Made by a program: the position numbers and the translations under genes. A stretch of DNA of 64,000 nucleotides from assembly GCA_964017065.1 (NCBI GenBank), contig OZ024785.1, positions 682,001-746,000 of the forward strand. Reading direction: 5' to 3'. The notes under the pieces are model-generated. The model ran no database searches and had not been told where the DNA came from. It saw nothing but the letters and a program-made list of their open reading frames with translations. The stretch is from Haliclona indistincta. Its lineage: Eukaryota > Porifera > Demospongiae > Haplosclerida > Chalinidae. Shown here piece after piece: positions 10,801-22,800 of this stretch (position 1 is its first letter; each line of letters starts with the position of its first letter).

Positions 10801-13800
10801 AGTTTAGAGCAAGTCAAATTTCAACAAAATAATTCAGTAACTAAAGGGTTTATATGTGCACGTGATTTCCCAATGCATAGCTAATGTTCCATCGTGAGGC
10901 GTGGCTCAATGGCACTAGCATACAGCACTCAAACTCATCCGTGGATAACTATAGTGTTTTCCACTGTTGAGAATCTTCACCATTTTCGCAGCTCAGGGAC
11001 CCGGATTGGGTAGATCGCATATTTGTAGTCTGCTTTGCAAGAGCTTTCAAAATTCGTTAAATTCTGTCCAGAGAATAGTGCAAAAGTCGACAACTAAGAT
11101 TTTTCTATTGGAGTGAATTTACAAACCACAAACATTTTACATGTCACATGACTGAATATTAATGCTTCCAACCTCCTCCGCCATAACCCGGGTTTGCAGT
11201 ATGCAGAGCGTTGATGTCACGTTATTTTTGGCAGCCATGTTGGATTACAACCGTAATTAACCCTCGGCGCATGCGCGAGGGTTACGGTACTTGCTCTGTC
11301 GTTCGTTCGTTCTGTCCATCGAGCTGCAGAGACCATCTCTCACTTCTGAAACTCGGTAAAGGTATGAACAGGCTTAGCTCGATAATGGCTTGCAATGTGA
11401 CTCGTGGATTTTGCTAAAGTGCTTTCGTTCTCGAGTTATGTATGGCTGGCTCACCTTGACAGCCATCTTGGACCTCTCTGACGGCAAAAGCGCCCACAGT
11501 TGACTACCTAGGTACTTGTAGATTCCATCTAAACTTCAGGAAAGCTCTGGGGGTGCGTAGACATCTCAAGAAAACTATCAAAGCCAAGAGCAATGGCTAC
11601 CTACTCAGTGTTCACGGTCACACCCACTTGTCACACCTTGTCCTTGTGGTCAGCACTTTGCTGTCTTCTGGTTAGCAGTGCAGTTTCAATAGCAAGCAGG
11701 CTGGCTTTAGCTGCAAAGCTCCTTCTGCAAACCATAACCAAGGAGCTAACTCTACAATGTGCAACACGCCGAGGGTTTTGTGAAATCTGTTCATTCATTT
11801 AGTATACGCTCAGATACAATACTTGGTATCTGCTTACTATGCAGATGAGCAGCTTTTAGCTCTGTCTAGCATATTATGCCATGCGGTAGTCGTGGCATAT
11901 TTAGGGTTGACACGAAAACAAGATTGCGGATACACCAGACTGAAAGCGAGTTAATCGCGTATTTCTCTTCTCTCGTAAAATCTCACGGTATTTTAATCAC
12001 CTGGTGTTCATGCTGATGGGTAAGCGCTTGCAATGAGTCCATTAAGACCGTCAAAAAAACATGTTGGTACGACAAAAACAATATGGCGTCTCGTCAGGAG
12101 GCAAATTTACGGCACGCTCATATCTTCGCCACACGGGCGTTTCAAGCGATTCTAACCGTCTGAGGCGTCTTAGACGATTTTGTCGATGCCAAAGAGACCT
12201 TTAGTAACAGCAGAAACGAAGTCTAAGGTGGTAAACCAGAGTTCACGTGGTCACCCGTTTGTTCATCTTCTTTCTTCTTCTTCTTCTTCTTCTTCTTCTT
12301 CTTCTTCTTCTTCTTCTTCTTCTTCTTCTTCTTCTTCTTCTTCTTCTCCTTCTCCTTCTCCTTCTCCTTCTCCTTCTCCTTCTCCTTCTCCTTCTCCTTC
12401 TCCTTCTCCTTCTCCTTCTCCTTCTCCTTCTCCTTCTCCTTCTCCTTCTCCTTCTCCTTCTCCTCCTCCTCCTCCTCCTTCTCCTTCTCCTTCTCCTTCT
12501 CCTTCTCCTTCTCCTTCTCCTTCTCCTTCTCCTTCTCCTTCTCCTTCTCCTTCTCCTTCTCCTTCTCCTTCTCCTTCTCCTTCTCCTTCTCCTTCTCCTC
12601 CAGCCAGCCTAGCACCGTGGCAAGTGAGCTATTCAGTCAAGACAAAACCTAGACCGAAACTACACTAGTCGTTGTGAGCAGTGCACCTGATATCTATTTA
12701 AGCCTAAAACACTAGCAGAAGCGAGTATTTCCAGGAAAACAGCGATTTTTGGTCCATAACAGACTCCATTCCATGCATTCTGGTTACTAGGTAACGCCTA
12801 CTCGCGTATGTAATTATTCTAATAATTATAAGCGCACCTTAATACAATTTGCTTGGAACGTGAGTGCTCTTGCCTCTACGGCCCACTAGCAGTGTTCACA
12901 GCAGACAACGAGCAAATCTTCACTGTTACACTGGATTTTTCTGTTCAGGCTTGTAAGAATGCTTAGCTAATGTTGCATGGTACGTGTTCCATGCAGTGCA
13001 GAGTCGATCAAGTGCAGTCAGTGGAATATTTCTCTTTACACTGTATTAGCATAAGTGCCAACTAAGTCATTAATAAAAAAGATAAGAAACAAGTAATAAA
13101 AACATTTAAACAAAAATGAAAGAGATTTAGGGTTGGTACATGTATCGAAAAAGTATGGAAACAAGATTGTGTACTAAACAAGATTTGAAATTAAAAGTAT
13201 TGTAGCTAACAATAGCAGCGTAATAATGCAGTGCTACCTCCCTAAATTAACTGCTTTCGATAGTTGTGGTTAATTTAATAGGGAGGCAGCATTACACTGC
13301 TATTGTTACAATACTTTTTATTTCAAATCTTGTTTAGTTCACATCTTGTTTCCATACTTTTTTGATACATGTTCCAACCCTAAATCTCTATCATTTTTGT
13401 TAAAATGTTTTTATTACTTGTACTTAATGAAATAGAGAAAAATTTTCATGAGTCCGAAGATCCCAATAGAAGCTCCAATCGACATGTAATCTAACAAGGC
13501 TGCTTTTTCCCGTATATTTCCATATTTCTCTGTACACAAGCTCATTAATGCTTTACGGATTACATCACTGCAACCCCTCTATCATCCTTGGTGTGTCTTA
13601 ATTTACTCAGCTGATAATCAACATCTTGATGGTTTTTAAATGTATTATTAGGACCACACAAGACAACAACTGAAAGAGCGATACAAGGAGAACACAATGA
13701 AGAAAACTGGACATACTAAACTGGTCACATGTTACAAAACTTTAAATAAGCAGACGGAGGGAATGAGAAGAGTCAGCATTACACATTAACTAGTGACTAC

Positions 13801-16800
13801 ATAAATTAAGTGTAAAACATGCAACAGAACTAAGAATGTTAAGTGCATAGTTCTGTCCAATACTCCTTCTCACTTAACAGTTTGCATCTCTCTTACACCT
13901 GCCATGTCTCTAAAATTCTCAAATTTGTGACGATAAAGCGCTTTTGTCATCATATCTGCCACCATATCTTCTGTCTTGCAACACTTTACTTGGATCGTTC
14001 CTTGCTTAATCTCATCTCTGATAAAATGGTATCTTATGTCAATATGTTTGCTCCGTCCATGGAATTGTGGGTTCTTCGACAAACAAATTGCTGACTTGTT
14101 GTCCTCGTATAGTGTCACGGGCTCCTTCTTGATGTTCATTTCAGCTAATAGTCTGTTTAACCATATTCCTTCTTTTGCTGCCATGGTGAGAGACATGTAC
14201 TCAGCTTCTGCTGTAGACAAAGCGACACAGGACTGTTTCTTGCTACCCCAACTGACTGTAGCATTTCCAACTCTGAATAAGTAACCAGACGTTGATTTTC
14301 TATCATCTTGATCACCTGCCCAGTCTGAATCTGAGAATCCAGTACAGTCGGATGAATCACTCGTCGTGAACAACAGTCCAAATTCACGAGTTCCTGCAAT
14401 ATAGCGTTGTAGATGCTTCACAGCTGTCCAATGTGCTTCTGTTGGTCTTGAAGTAAACTTGGCGAGGGTACTGACGGCAAATGCAATGTCCGGCCTCGTT
14501 CTTGTAGACAGGTAAAGCAGTCGTCCAACAGCTGATTGATATACCTCTTGATCAAAGAGCTCAGAGTTCTCATCTCCTTTCACTAGCTTTTGACTTGGAT
14601 CAAGGGGTGTCCTTCTTGGCTTTGAGTTATCCATACGGAAGTGTTGAAGGATACTGTTGGTGTAACTTGGTTGACCAAGCCAGATGACTCCTTTCTCGTG
14701 ATTTTGAATGATATTGACTCCCAAGAAGTAGTGCAGCTCTCCTAAGTCCTTTGCTTCAAATCGATCAGCAATTTCAGACTTGATTTTAGCCAGTACTTTG
14801 TCATTCTTCCCTGCAATGAGCAGATCATCCACATACACTCCAATAATCGCACCTCCATCCTGTGAAACATAGATACACGGATCTCCGTTTGTCTGTTTGA
14901 ACTTCATCTTCTCAAGCTGGTGGTGAAGCGTCTCGTTCCAACATCTAGGTGATTGTTTCAAACCATAGATACTTTTTCTTAGACGACACACGTAGCCTTC
15001 TTTTCCTTTACCTTCTGGTTGACACATGTAGACTTCTTCTGTCAGTTCACCGTTGAGAAATGCTGTCTTGGTATCCATCTGAGGGATCTTCATCTTCTTT
15101 TGACCTGCAAGAGCAATTACTGTTCGTATTGACTCGAAGCGAACCACAGGAGAAAAGGTTTCGTCGTAGTCTATTCCTTGTCTTTGAGAGTAACCTTGTG
15201 CGACTAAGTGTGCTTTGTATCTCTCTACCATACCATTCTCTCCACACTTGCACTTGAACACCCACTTGCTCTTCACTAACTTCTTATCCTTCGAGGGTGG
15301 TACAAGATCCCAGACATGATTGGCATGTAGAGACTTCATTTCGACATCCATTGCTTCTTTCCAGAGTTCTTTGTCGTTACAGTTCAAGGCTTCACTCACA
15401 GTGGTAGGTTCACTGGTAACAGCTGAGTTCACCCAGACTCCAAAACGATCTGGTTTTCCAGTGGCTCTTGTTGATCTTCGGAGAGTAGGTTCAGTGGCTG
15501 TTTGTTCTGAGCTTGGATCCTGATGTACATCAGTCTCGTCTGCTGGTAGTTCTTCACAGTCAGACTCAGAATACTCCTTCTCAAACATCACTGGACCAGG
15601 ACTATCATCTGTTGAAGGATTCTCCTCTTCTGTACCACGTAACTGTTCATCAAATCGAACATCTCTACTGTGAATCACCTTGCGCTTGGATTGGTTATAG
15701 AGTCGATATCCTTTCCTGTTCTCTGAGTATCCCAGGAAGATGCATTTGCGTGATTTGTCATCAAGCTTCTGTCTCTCATCTTTTGCTATGTGAGCATAAG
15801 CTGTACATCCAAACACTCTGAAATGTCCCACGGTAGGTTTGTCTCCGTATAGGGCTTCGTATGGGGTCTGTCCAGGTACTGCTTTGGTGGGGCTTCGATT
15901 TCTGATGAACAGGCAGTAGAAAGAGCTTCTGCCCAGAAGGTCTTTGGTACTTGAGCATCAGCCAACATGCATCTGACCATCTCCACCAAGGTCCTGTTCA
16001 TCCGTTCTGCAACGCCGTTTTGCTGTGGAGATTTAGGAATAGTGAGTTCGTGCCTGATACCATTATCTTTGAGATACCCTTCGAACTCATCAGAAGTGAA
16101 TTCTCCTCCGTTATCTGTCCGAAAACACTTGACACTTCGTCCAAATGACTTCTCAACCAGACTTCTCCATTCACAGAAACACTTGAACACGTCAGACTTT
16201 CTCTTGATGATGTAAACCCACACATATCGTGTCTTGTCATCGATGAACGTCACAAAGTACTCAGCTCCACTTAGTGACTTCGAACTCATCTTGCCACACA
16301 CATCGCTGTGTATCAGGTCGAGGGGGTTTGCTGCTCTTCTATCACTTTGAGGAAAGGGATTCTTATGTTGCTTTCCTTTGCAGCATGGCTCACAAAGCGG
16401 TGAATCCTTGGTAGCATGATGGTAATCGAACTCTTTCACCAAGTCATCCGCTGCAAGCTCCTTATTAACCCTCGGCGCATGCGCGAGGGTTACGGTACTT
16501 GCTTTGTCGTTCGTTCATTCATTCGTTCTGTCCATTGAGCTGCAGAGACCATCGCTCACTTCTGAAACTCGGTAAAGGTATGAACAGGCTTAGCACGACA
16601 ATGGCTTGCAATGTGACTCGTGGATTTTGCTGAAATGCTTTCGTTCTCGAGTTATGGCTGGCTCACCTTGCTTACCAGCCATCTTGGGCGTCTCTGACAA
16701 CAAAAGCGCCCATAGTTGACTTTTTAGGTACTTGTAGACTACATCTAAACAGCATGACAGCTCTGAGTGTGCGTAGAGATCTCAAGAAAAGCCATGCAGC

Positions 16801-19800
16801 TAGCTACTCACATGTTCATGGCTGGTCATGCCCACATGACACGCCTAGAAAGTGATCAACATTTTCCTGTCTTCTGGTTAGCTCAATATACAGCCTATAA
16901 GCTAAGCAGGTTGGCACTAGCTGCAAACTCCAGCTGCAATCTCCAACTAGGGAGCTTAGTGCTAACTCTACAATAATGTTCAATGGTGCTCACACTACAA
17001 TAATGTGCAATGGTGCTCACACGCCGAGGGTTTGTGAAATTCGTTCATTGTTGAGGTGTCCATATCGTCTGTGCCACAGTTCTTCTTTCGAGACATGACA
17101 CTGCTCCATTTGCTTGACTTCATCATTCTTCGACTCTACTACTGACACTTGAAATAGATTTCCTGATTTGGATGCTACTTTGATCAGTCTTCCATTTGAG
17201 TCTCGAACGATACAGCCTCTCTTGTTGAATTTGAATTCAATACCTCTTTCAGTCGCCTTCGATATGCTTAGTAGACAGTAAGCGAGTTCAGGGAAATAGC
17301 ACGTTGTGCAACTTGCACTTTCTTGTTAGAGAACCTGATTTGACTTGAAGATGTACGGTTCCACTGTGCTTCGCTATTAGGGCTCGTCCGTCTCCAAGGA
17401 CTACATCGAGAGGGTGATTGAGTTTCTTCAGATCAGTAAACAAATTTCTGTCACTGCAGATGTGACTGGTAGCTCCTGAGTCTATGATCCATTGTGTACC
17501 AGATTGAGTAGGCTCGTTTACACCTCCAGCTGCAAACACGTGTTGATGCACTAGTCCAACTTCTTCAGAATTTGATTCTTGCTCTCTGATCCCTGCGCTG
17601 TTGCTTTTTGCTTTGGTTTGTAGTTTGGTCGATGATGATGGTACTCGGCATCTGAATTTTGTGGCTTTTCTTCTTTCTTGCGATCACGACAGTTTGTTTG
17701 GATGTGACTGAACTTGCCACAGTGATGACATCGCGGTCCTCTCTTCTTGTGTTTCAGCGACATAGCTCCTTCTGCATCGAATGAATTCAGATCTTTGTCT
17801 TTCAGCTTTCTTTCTGTATGGAGCAATCTCTCTATTACTGTTTCCATCTGTGGAACAGTCGAGTTGGCCTCTATGAGCAGTCACTAGCACGTCAAAGGAC
17901 TCCGGGAGACTTGTGAGTAGATAAACCACTCTGTCTTCATCACTGATGTTGTCTCCGACGATTGCAAGCTCGTTGAAGAGTTCAATCATGTTTTTGACAT
18001 GTTCCTGCACGTTCTGTCCGTCCTTCAGTAGCATTGAGTGTAGCCGTTTCCTTAGCGCTAGTCTGTTCGCCCACGTTTTTTTTCTGGAATTGCGACGACA
18101 GCTTCTCCCATATGACGGCAGGATCGGTTGGGTCTCCGAGTAGATAGAGAAGAGATGGATCGACTGATAGCAAACTTCATGTGACGTTCAGTGCCTGCTT
18201 CTGGTTCAGCTTCAGTCTTGCTGACGATTCCCCACAGTCCATCACGCATGAGAGACATCTTGCACTGTATCTTCCAGGTGCAGTAATTTGGTCCGGTCAG
18301 AGGAACTACTACCGTCTTGCCTTCAGCCAACTTGATTCTCTACAACAGTCTTCAGATAACAGTTCTAACAGTGTGCCTTGCGTCTTGAGAGGTGTCCTGA
18401 GCCCATAACCTGATGGTTTTTAAATGTATTATTAGGACCACACAAGACAACAACTGAAAGAGCGATACAAGGAGAACACAATGAAGAAAACTGAACATAC
18501 TGAACTGGTCACATGTTACAAAACTTTAAGTAAGCAGACAGAGGGAATGAGAAGAGTCAGCATTACACATTAACTAGTGACTACATAAATTAAGTGTAAA
18601 AGATGCAACAGACAACTAAGAATGTTAAGTGCATAGTTCTGTCCAATACATCTCAATTGTACTTTAAGTATGGAATTTTCGCTATGAACAGATTGTTTGG
18701 CTCAATCATGCAGGCCCCAATAATTATACGGTGTGTCTATTGGACTGATACCGGTTCACACATTTGGCAGCTTAGAGAAATTACTTGATGCAAGATGCTG
18801 CACATAATTATTGTGATAGAAAATTACTATAAAGGCTTATTTGGCAGCACGTGGTTGTGTTTAGTAATTATACAGAAGACCTATGTTTCTATCTCTAGTG
18901 ACTCAGGGACGTTCTAGGATTGACGGAGCGGAGGGGCAAGCCATAGGAAGTGCACGTGCAAAGCGTGCGCCGCCAAACACAAAATATAATCAATGTTCAT
19001 GAGATGACATCATTTTTGCCACATTGATGCGCTAAAAGCTAATAACAAAGATGGCGCGCAACGTATGCTGTACTGCTGAGTGTGTACTAGACTCACACTC
19101 TCAAGAGCAACTGAGTGGTGTAGGTCAGGAGGACTTCTAGAACCTAAGTTCTGTTATTAATATGCTTCCGGTTCTTCAAAAGCGGGGGCGGGAAACTGCC
19201 CCTCCCCCCCTGCCCTACCATAGTTACGCCACTGTGACTATCACTTTTTATCATTGTTTTGTGGTTGTTGTAGTAGATCATTTTTTTGATGCACTGCATC
19301 CTCTACCATTTCGCTGGCATCAATAAGAGGCTCCTACAACTCACTAGACTAACCGTCCACTTGCAAAATTATGACTGCCGATGTGCATCCTCACTTTTAG
19401 TGCAAGCATTATGTGATTTAATGGGATGGCAGGTGACAAATTTTGAGTGATCTGATTAGCTAGAGGTCATGTGCACATGAGTAATTATGTTATAATTGTT
19501 TTCCTTATTCAGTTGAGATTTTCCCACTACACGATGTGTCTGTATGTGGTGGAATGAAAGCTGTCTTCATGTGCAAAACTACTACTAAAAGCGGTTTCCT
19601 TCAGTGGTCGATTAATTCTGTGCCAGTGGAGGCTTTTGATAGTGATAAACCTGTTCCTTCTAATATCACTGAAGATGGAGGAAATGTATTTCTTTTTACA
19701 AATCGCAGTTATGTCTCTGGGAATTACACCTATTTGTCGACTGCTTTAATCAATGTCTCACAAACCACAGTTGTGACCTGTTCAAATGGATCGTCTACCT

Positions 19801-22800
19801 CTTCTGACACAGTGAGTTTACAAGGTAATCTGAAGTAATTACTTTGTTTTAAACTATGATATGAATAATTCTCTTTGATGTAATGAAGTATCCAATTTTG
19901 CATACCTATCTGGTGCGTGGGCGGGTGTAAAACATGCACCACCGTGCACTAGGCAGCATACCAAGCACTGTTTATCATGCTGTTTGTATCTTCTGCACTG
20001 TTTCGAATAGCTTGCTGGTACAACAGTGTTATGTTGCCTCCAGGTAATAGTTTAAACCGGTTATAATTATGTAAATGTTGACACTTCAGGCTTTGCGCTC
20101 AGTATCCAAATTCCCATATACACCTTTACCTCAGTGTATAACCTAAAGTAATGTATATAGGAAAATGAAAATTTTAATGCCCATAGTGAGTGCTAAATAC
20201 CATGGCAAACACACAATAATGTGCTCCCTGATGCCATAAAATGCCCACATTGCATACTTACAGTATGCGGCAATTACCTATAAGTTTCACTATGCAAAAT
20301 GGTAATGTCACATTCAATCTGCGTAACAGTTATTCAAATTAGGAGCTCATAAACTCCACTTGAAGCACTCTCCTACATGCTTCAACCCAAATACATCCTT
20401 GGTACCAACCTTTGGCCAAATTCCTCAAGTAGAAAGCCTGTATAATTATGACCATCCTCTATTTACATGGTCACACTTGTGCTAATATGCATATGGTGCG
20501 CCCATGTGAACAGGGGATGATCTCACGTGCCATAATTTTATACATGTAGCCTAGTACCTCAGTTGAAAGAGAGCGGCTAATTTCAAATGTCACATGTGCC
20601 CAACATTCCAGATATTCCCGGTAACATTCATGTTCTACGTCACTTTCTGGTTATTAGGGCTGTGTTTAACGAAGCACTATCCTACGTGCTTCAAGTATGG
20701 AAAGACCACACATCAGCCTCGAAGTCTAAGTGCAGTAACACTACAGTCATTCTCGCACGCAGAGTTTTTTCGCCATGAAGTATTCATAAAGCTGAATTTA
20801 AAGTGTGCTGTGTGTTGATAGACATCAATCGTAGCGAGTTGTAGCCATGTGTGCCATAATTATGAGATAGCCTAAACACAATTGATTCTTTTAAGGGTGC
20901 AGACCCTAACAACCATTAACTTATTCAGGAATGTACAAGTTGGACATTATTACACACCACAAATGATATTCACTGTTTATACAAGCACATTAACAATACT
21001 AATAAGTGACAGTAGCCAGGTAAGATCACGAACAATACATTCCTCAATAAAACTCTGTCTGTGGCCTTCAGAATAGACCCAAACTTGGATATATGACTAT
21101 TAGCGACCAGATAAAGTCCTTAACGTAGATTTTTTTAAATAAACACACTCTGAGTAGGAAAACCACGAGGTAAGCAGCTCATAATCGCACTTTCAAGCAC
21201 AATACACGAAAAAGCTCTATGTTACTGCCTTCGCCTTGTTGAAGTACGTATATATCCACAATCTGAACTTCTACTGCCTGCGTGAACGAAAGTTTTATTA
21301 GCCTAAGTGTTGTATCTAGCCGCGCCCGTCACGTTTCCGTCTGGCACTTTCAGCGCTCATAGTTTGCAATGTGTACAGCCTTCGCCAGTCTTGTAGCATA
21401 GGTCTTTGGTTTCTTGGAATATCAGCAGTAGTTTCTGAAATACAGTCCCCTAGCAACCAGCCAAAAATACATGCGTGGGCGTGACACTGCACCCTTAAGG
21501 TGGGACCGGCCCCAAAGGTGTGAAAATATTTATTTTTCACAAAATTCTTTGCAACTTTAAAGTTAAAGAAAGCACTAAGATCAGATTAATTCAGTCTTTT
21601 GTTCAAGCATTGATCACTGAAATAGTTGATTTTAGAAGTATTCAGATCAGCAGAAGAGGCACTACAGCACTTAGCAATGATCAACTGTTTTTTTAATTTT
21701 CTCATGTTTTCTTGCTAGAAAGTCAGGCACCTCTTTTTATAGTTCACCATCGATTCAGATCAAAAAGAGCTTGAGATCTAGCAGAAGCCGCATTGCAAAA
21801 CAGTTGCGTTGGGATTTTAGCGCACTAAAACAAAAGTTTATAGAACGACAGCTGGTTCAGCCAGCAATACAGTTACAGCTGCGGCTTCGGCTGAAAACTT
21901 AGCTTTACCTATCGACTTCGTGTTGGCCAAGTCTGAGACGGCATGAGTATTACACTCAAGACTTATGGAGCAGCTAAGAAACAGTGTGCGCGGTTGTCTT
22001 CGTTTCACGGGCCTTTAAACAGGCTAGAAAGAGCGCTGTTTACTGGGCCTGAGAGGATCACTAACAAGCCACAGCTGTGGTTGGACAGCTAGCTCCTCCC
22101 ACCGTCTGGAATGCAATTGCAGTACAATGAATAGATAAACAGTATGTTTCATATCCTTCTAAACCAGCTCTTATGATGCAGAAGCCTAACCAAAGGCTAG
22201 CAGAAGTCGCCAGAAGCCTTGAATTGTGTGCACAAGTGATTTGTGTGGTCAAATCATACATTCATATTAATTGATTGCATTCCTTTGTGTAATAATACAC
22301 CAATCTTTGCACTTAAATATCTCAGCAACCATTCAGTTTTCCTAAATTCTACTTGAGGATCTCATTATTCTTAACAAACTCAACAATATAGACTAAAATG
22401 AAAGAAATACAAGAGGTGATTTTTGGGGCCTGTCCTACCTTAAACATGATCCAATGCATCATAGAATGTTGTGCAGCTTGTTTGTTTGGTTTGTACAATG
22501 ATATTATTTTGTTTATTATAGTGAACCATATTGTCAATGAAATTACTGGTAGTGTTAGTGAGAACAACATTACTGCATCATGGAGTAAGCCTAATGGCTC
22601 TGGAGTTTGTTGTGAACAATATCGTGTGGTTACATCTGAAGGAGATGTTATTAATATAAATACAACAAGCTACACTCTTCAGAACATAACGAAACAAGAA
22701 CAACGGGAGTATGCCTTCATTTCTGTTCGCTGTCTGGATAAACTTGGAACAGAGGGACCTCCATTTGTTTATAGACCTAATATTAGTAAGTTCTTTTGTG

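Larger units (their letters stand above)
8042..11180. mobile_element. MULE-like element (outer shell of a nested stack), 9-bp TSD
   Basis: The termini are CAGAGGAGGTTGGAAGC and, inverted, GCTTCCAACCTCCTCCG. They are flanked by a perfect 9-bp duplication, ccataaccc, at 8033-8041 and 11181-11189. A related 768-bp copy at 53718-54485 shares both termini and internal sequence but lacks the inserts. The 3139-bp length here comes from four elements nested inside it. No transposase is visible. Confidence 0.85.
13627..18648 (-). mobile_element. Ty1/copia LTR retrotransposon, degenerate, 5-bp TSD CATCT
   Basis: LTRs of 236 and 238 bp (13627-13862, 18411-18648) are flanked by catct at 13622-13626 and 18649-18653. 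By eye the LTRs differ by about five substitutions and a 2-bp indel. Domain order on the minus strand is gag with zinc knuckle, protease, integrase, RT and RNase H, which is the copia order. Several frameshifts and a MITE insertion (16467-17046) break the frame. It lies in the proposed first intron of the receptor gene in opposite orientation. Confidence 0.93.

Noticed and set aside
12180..12668. Long Ser-Pro, Leu and Lys-Glu ORFs on both strands
   Set aside because: They are readings of a CTT/CCTTCT microsatellite; no splice or start context supports a gene.
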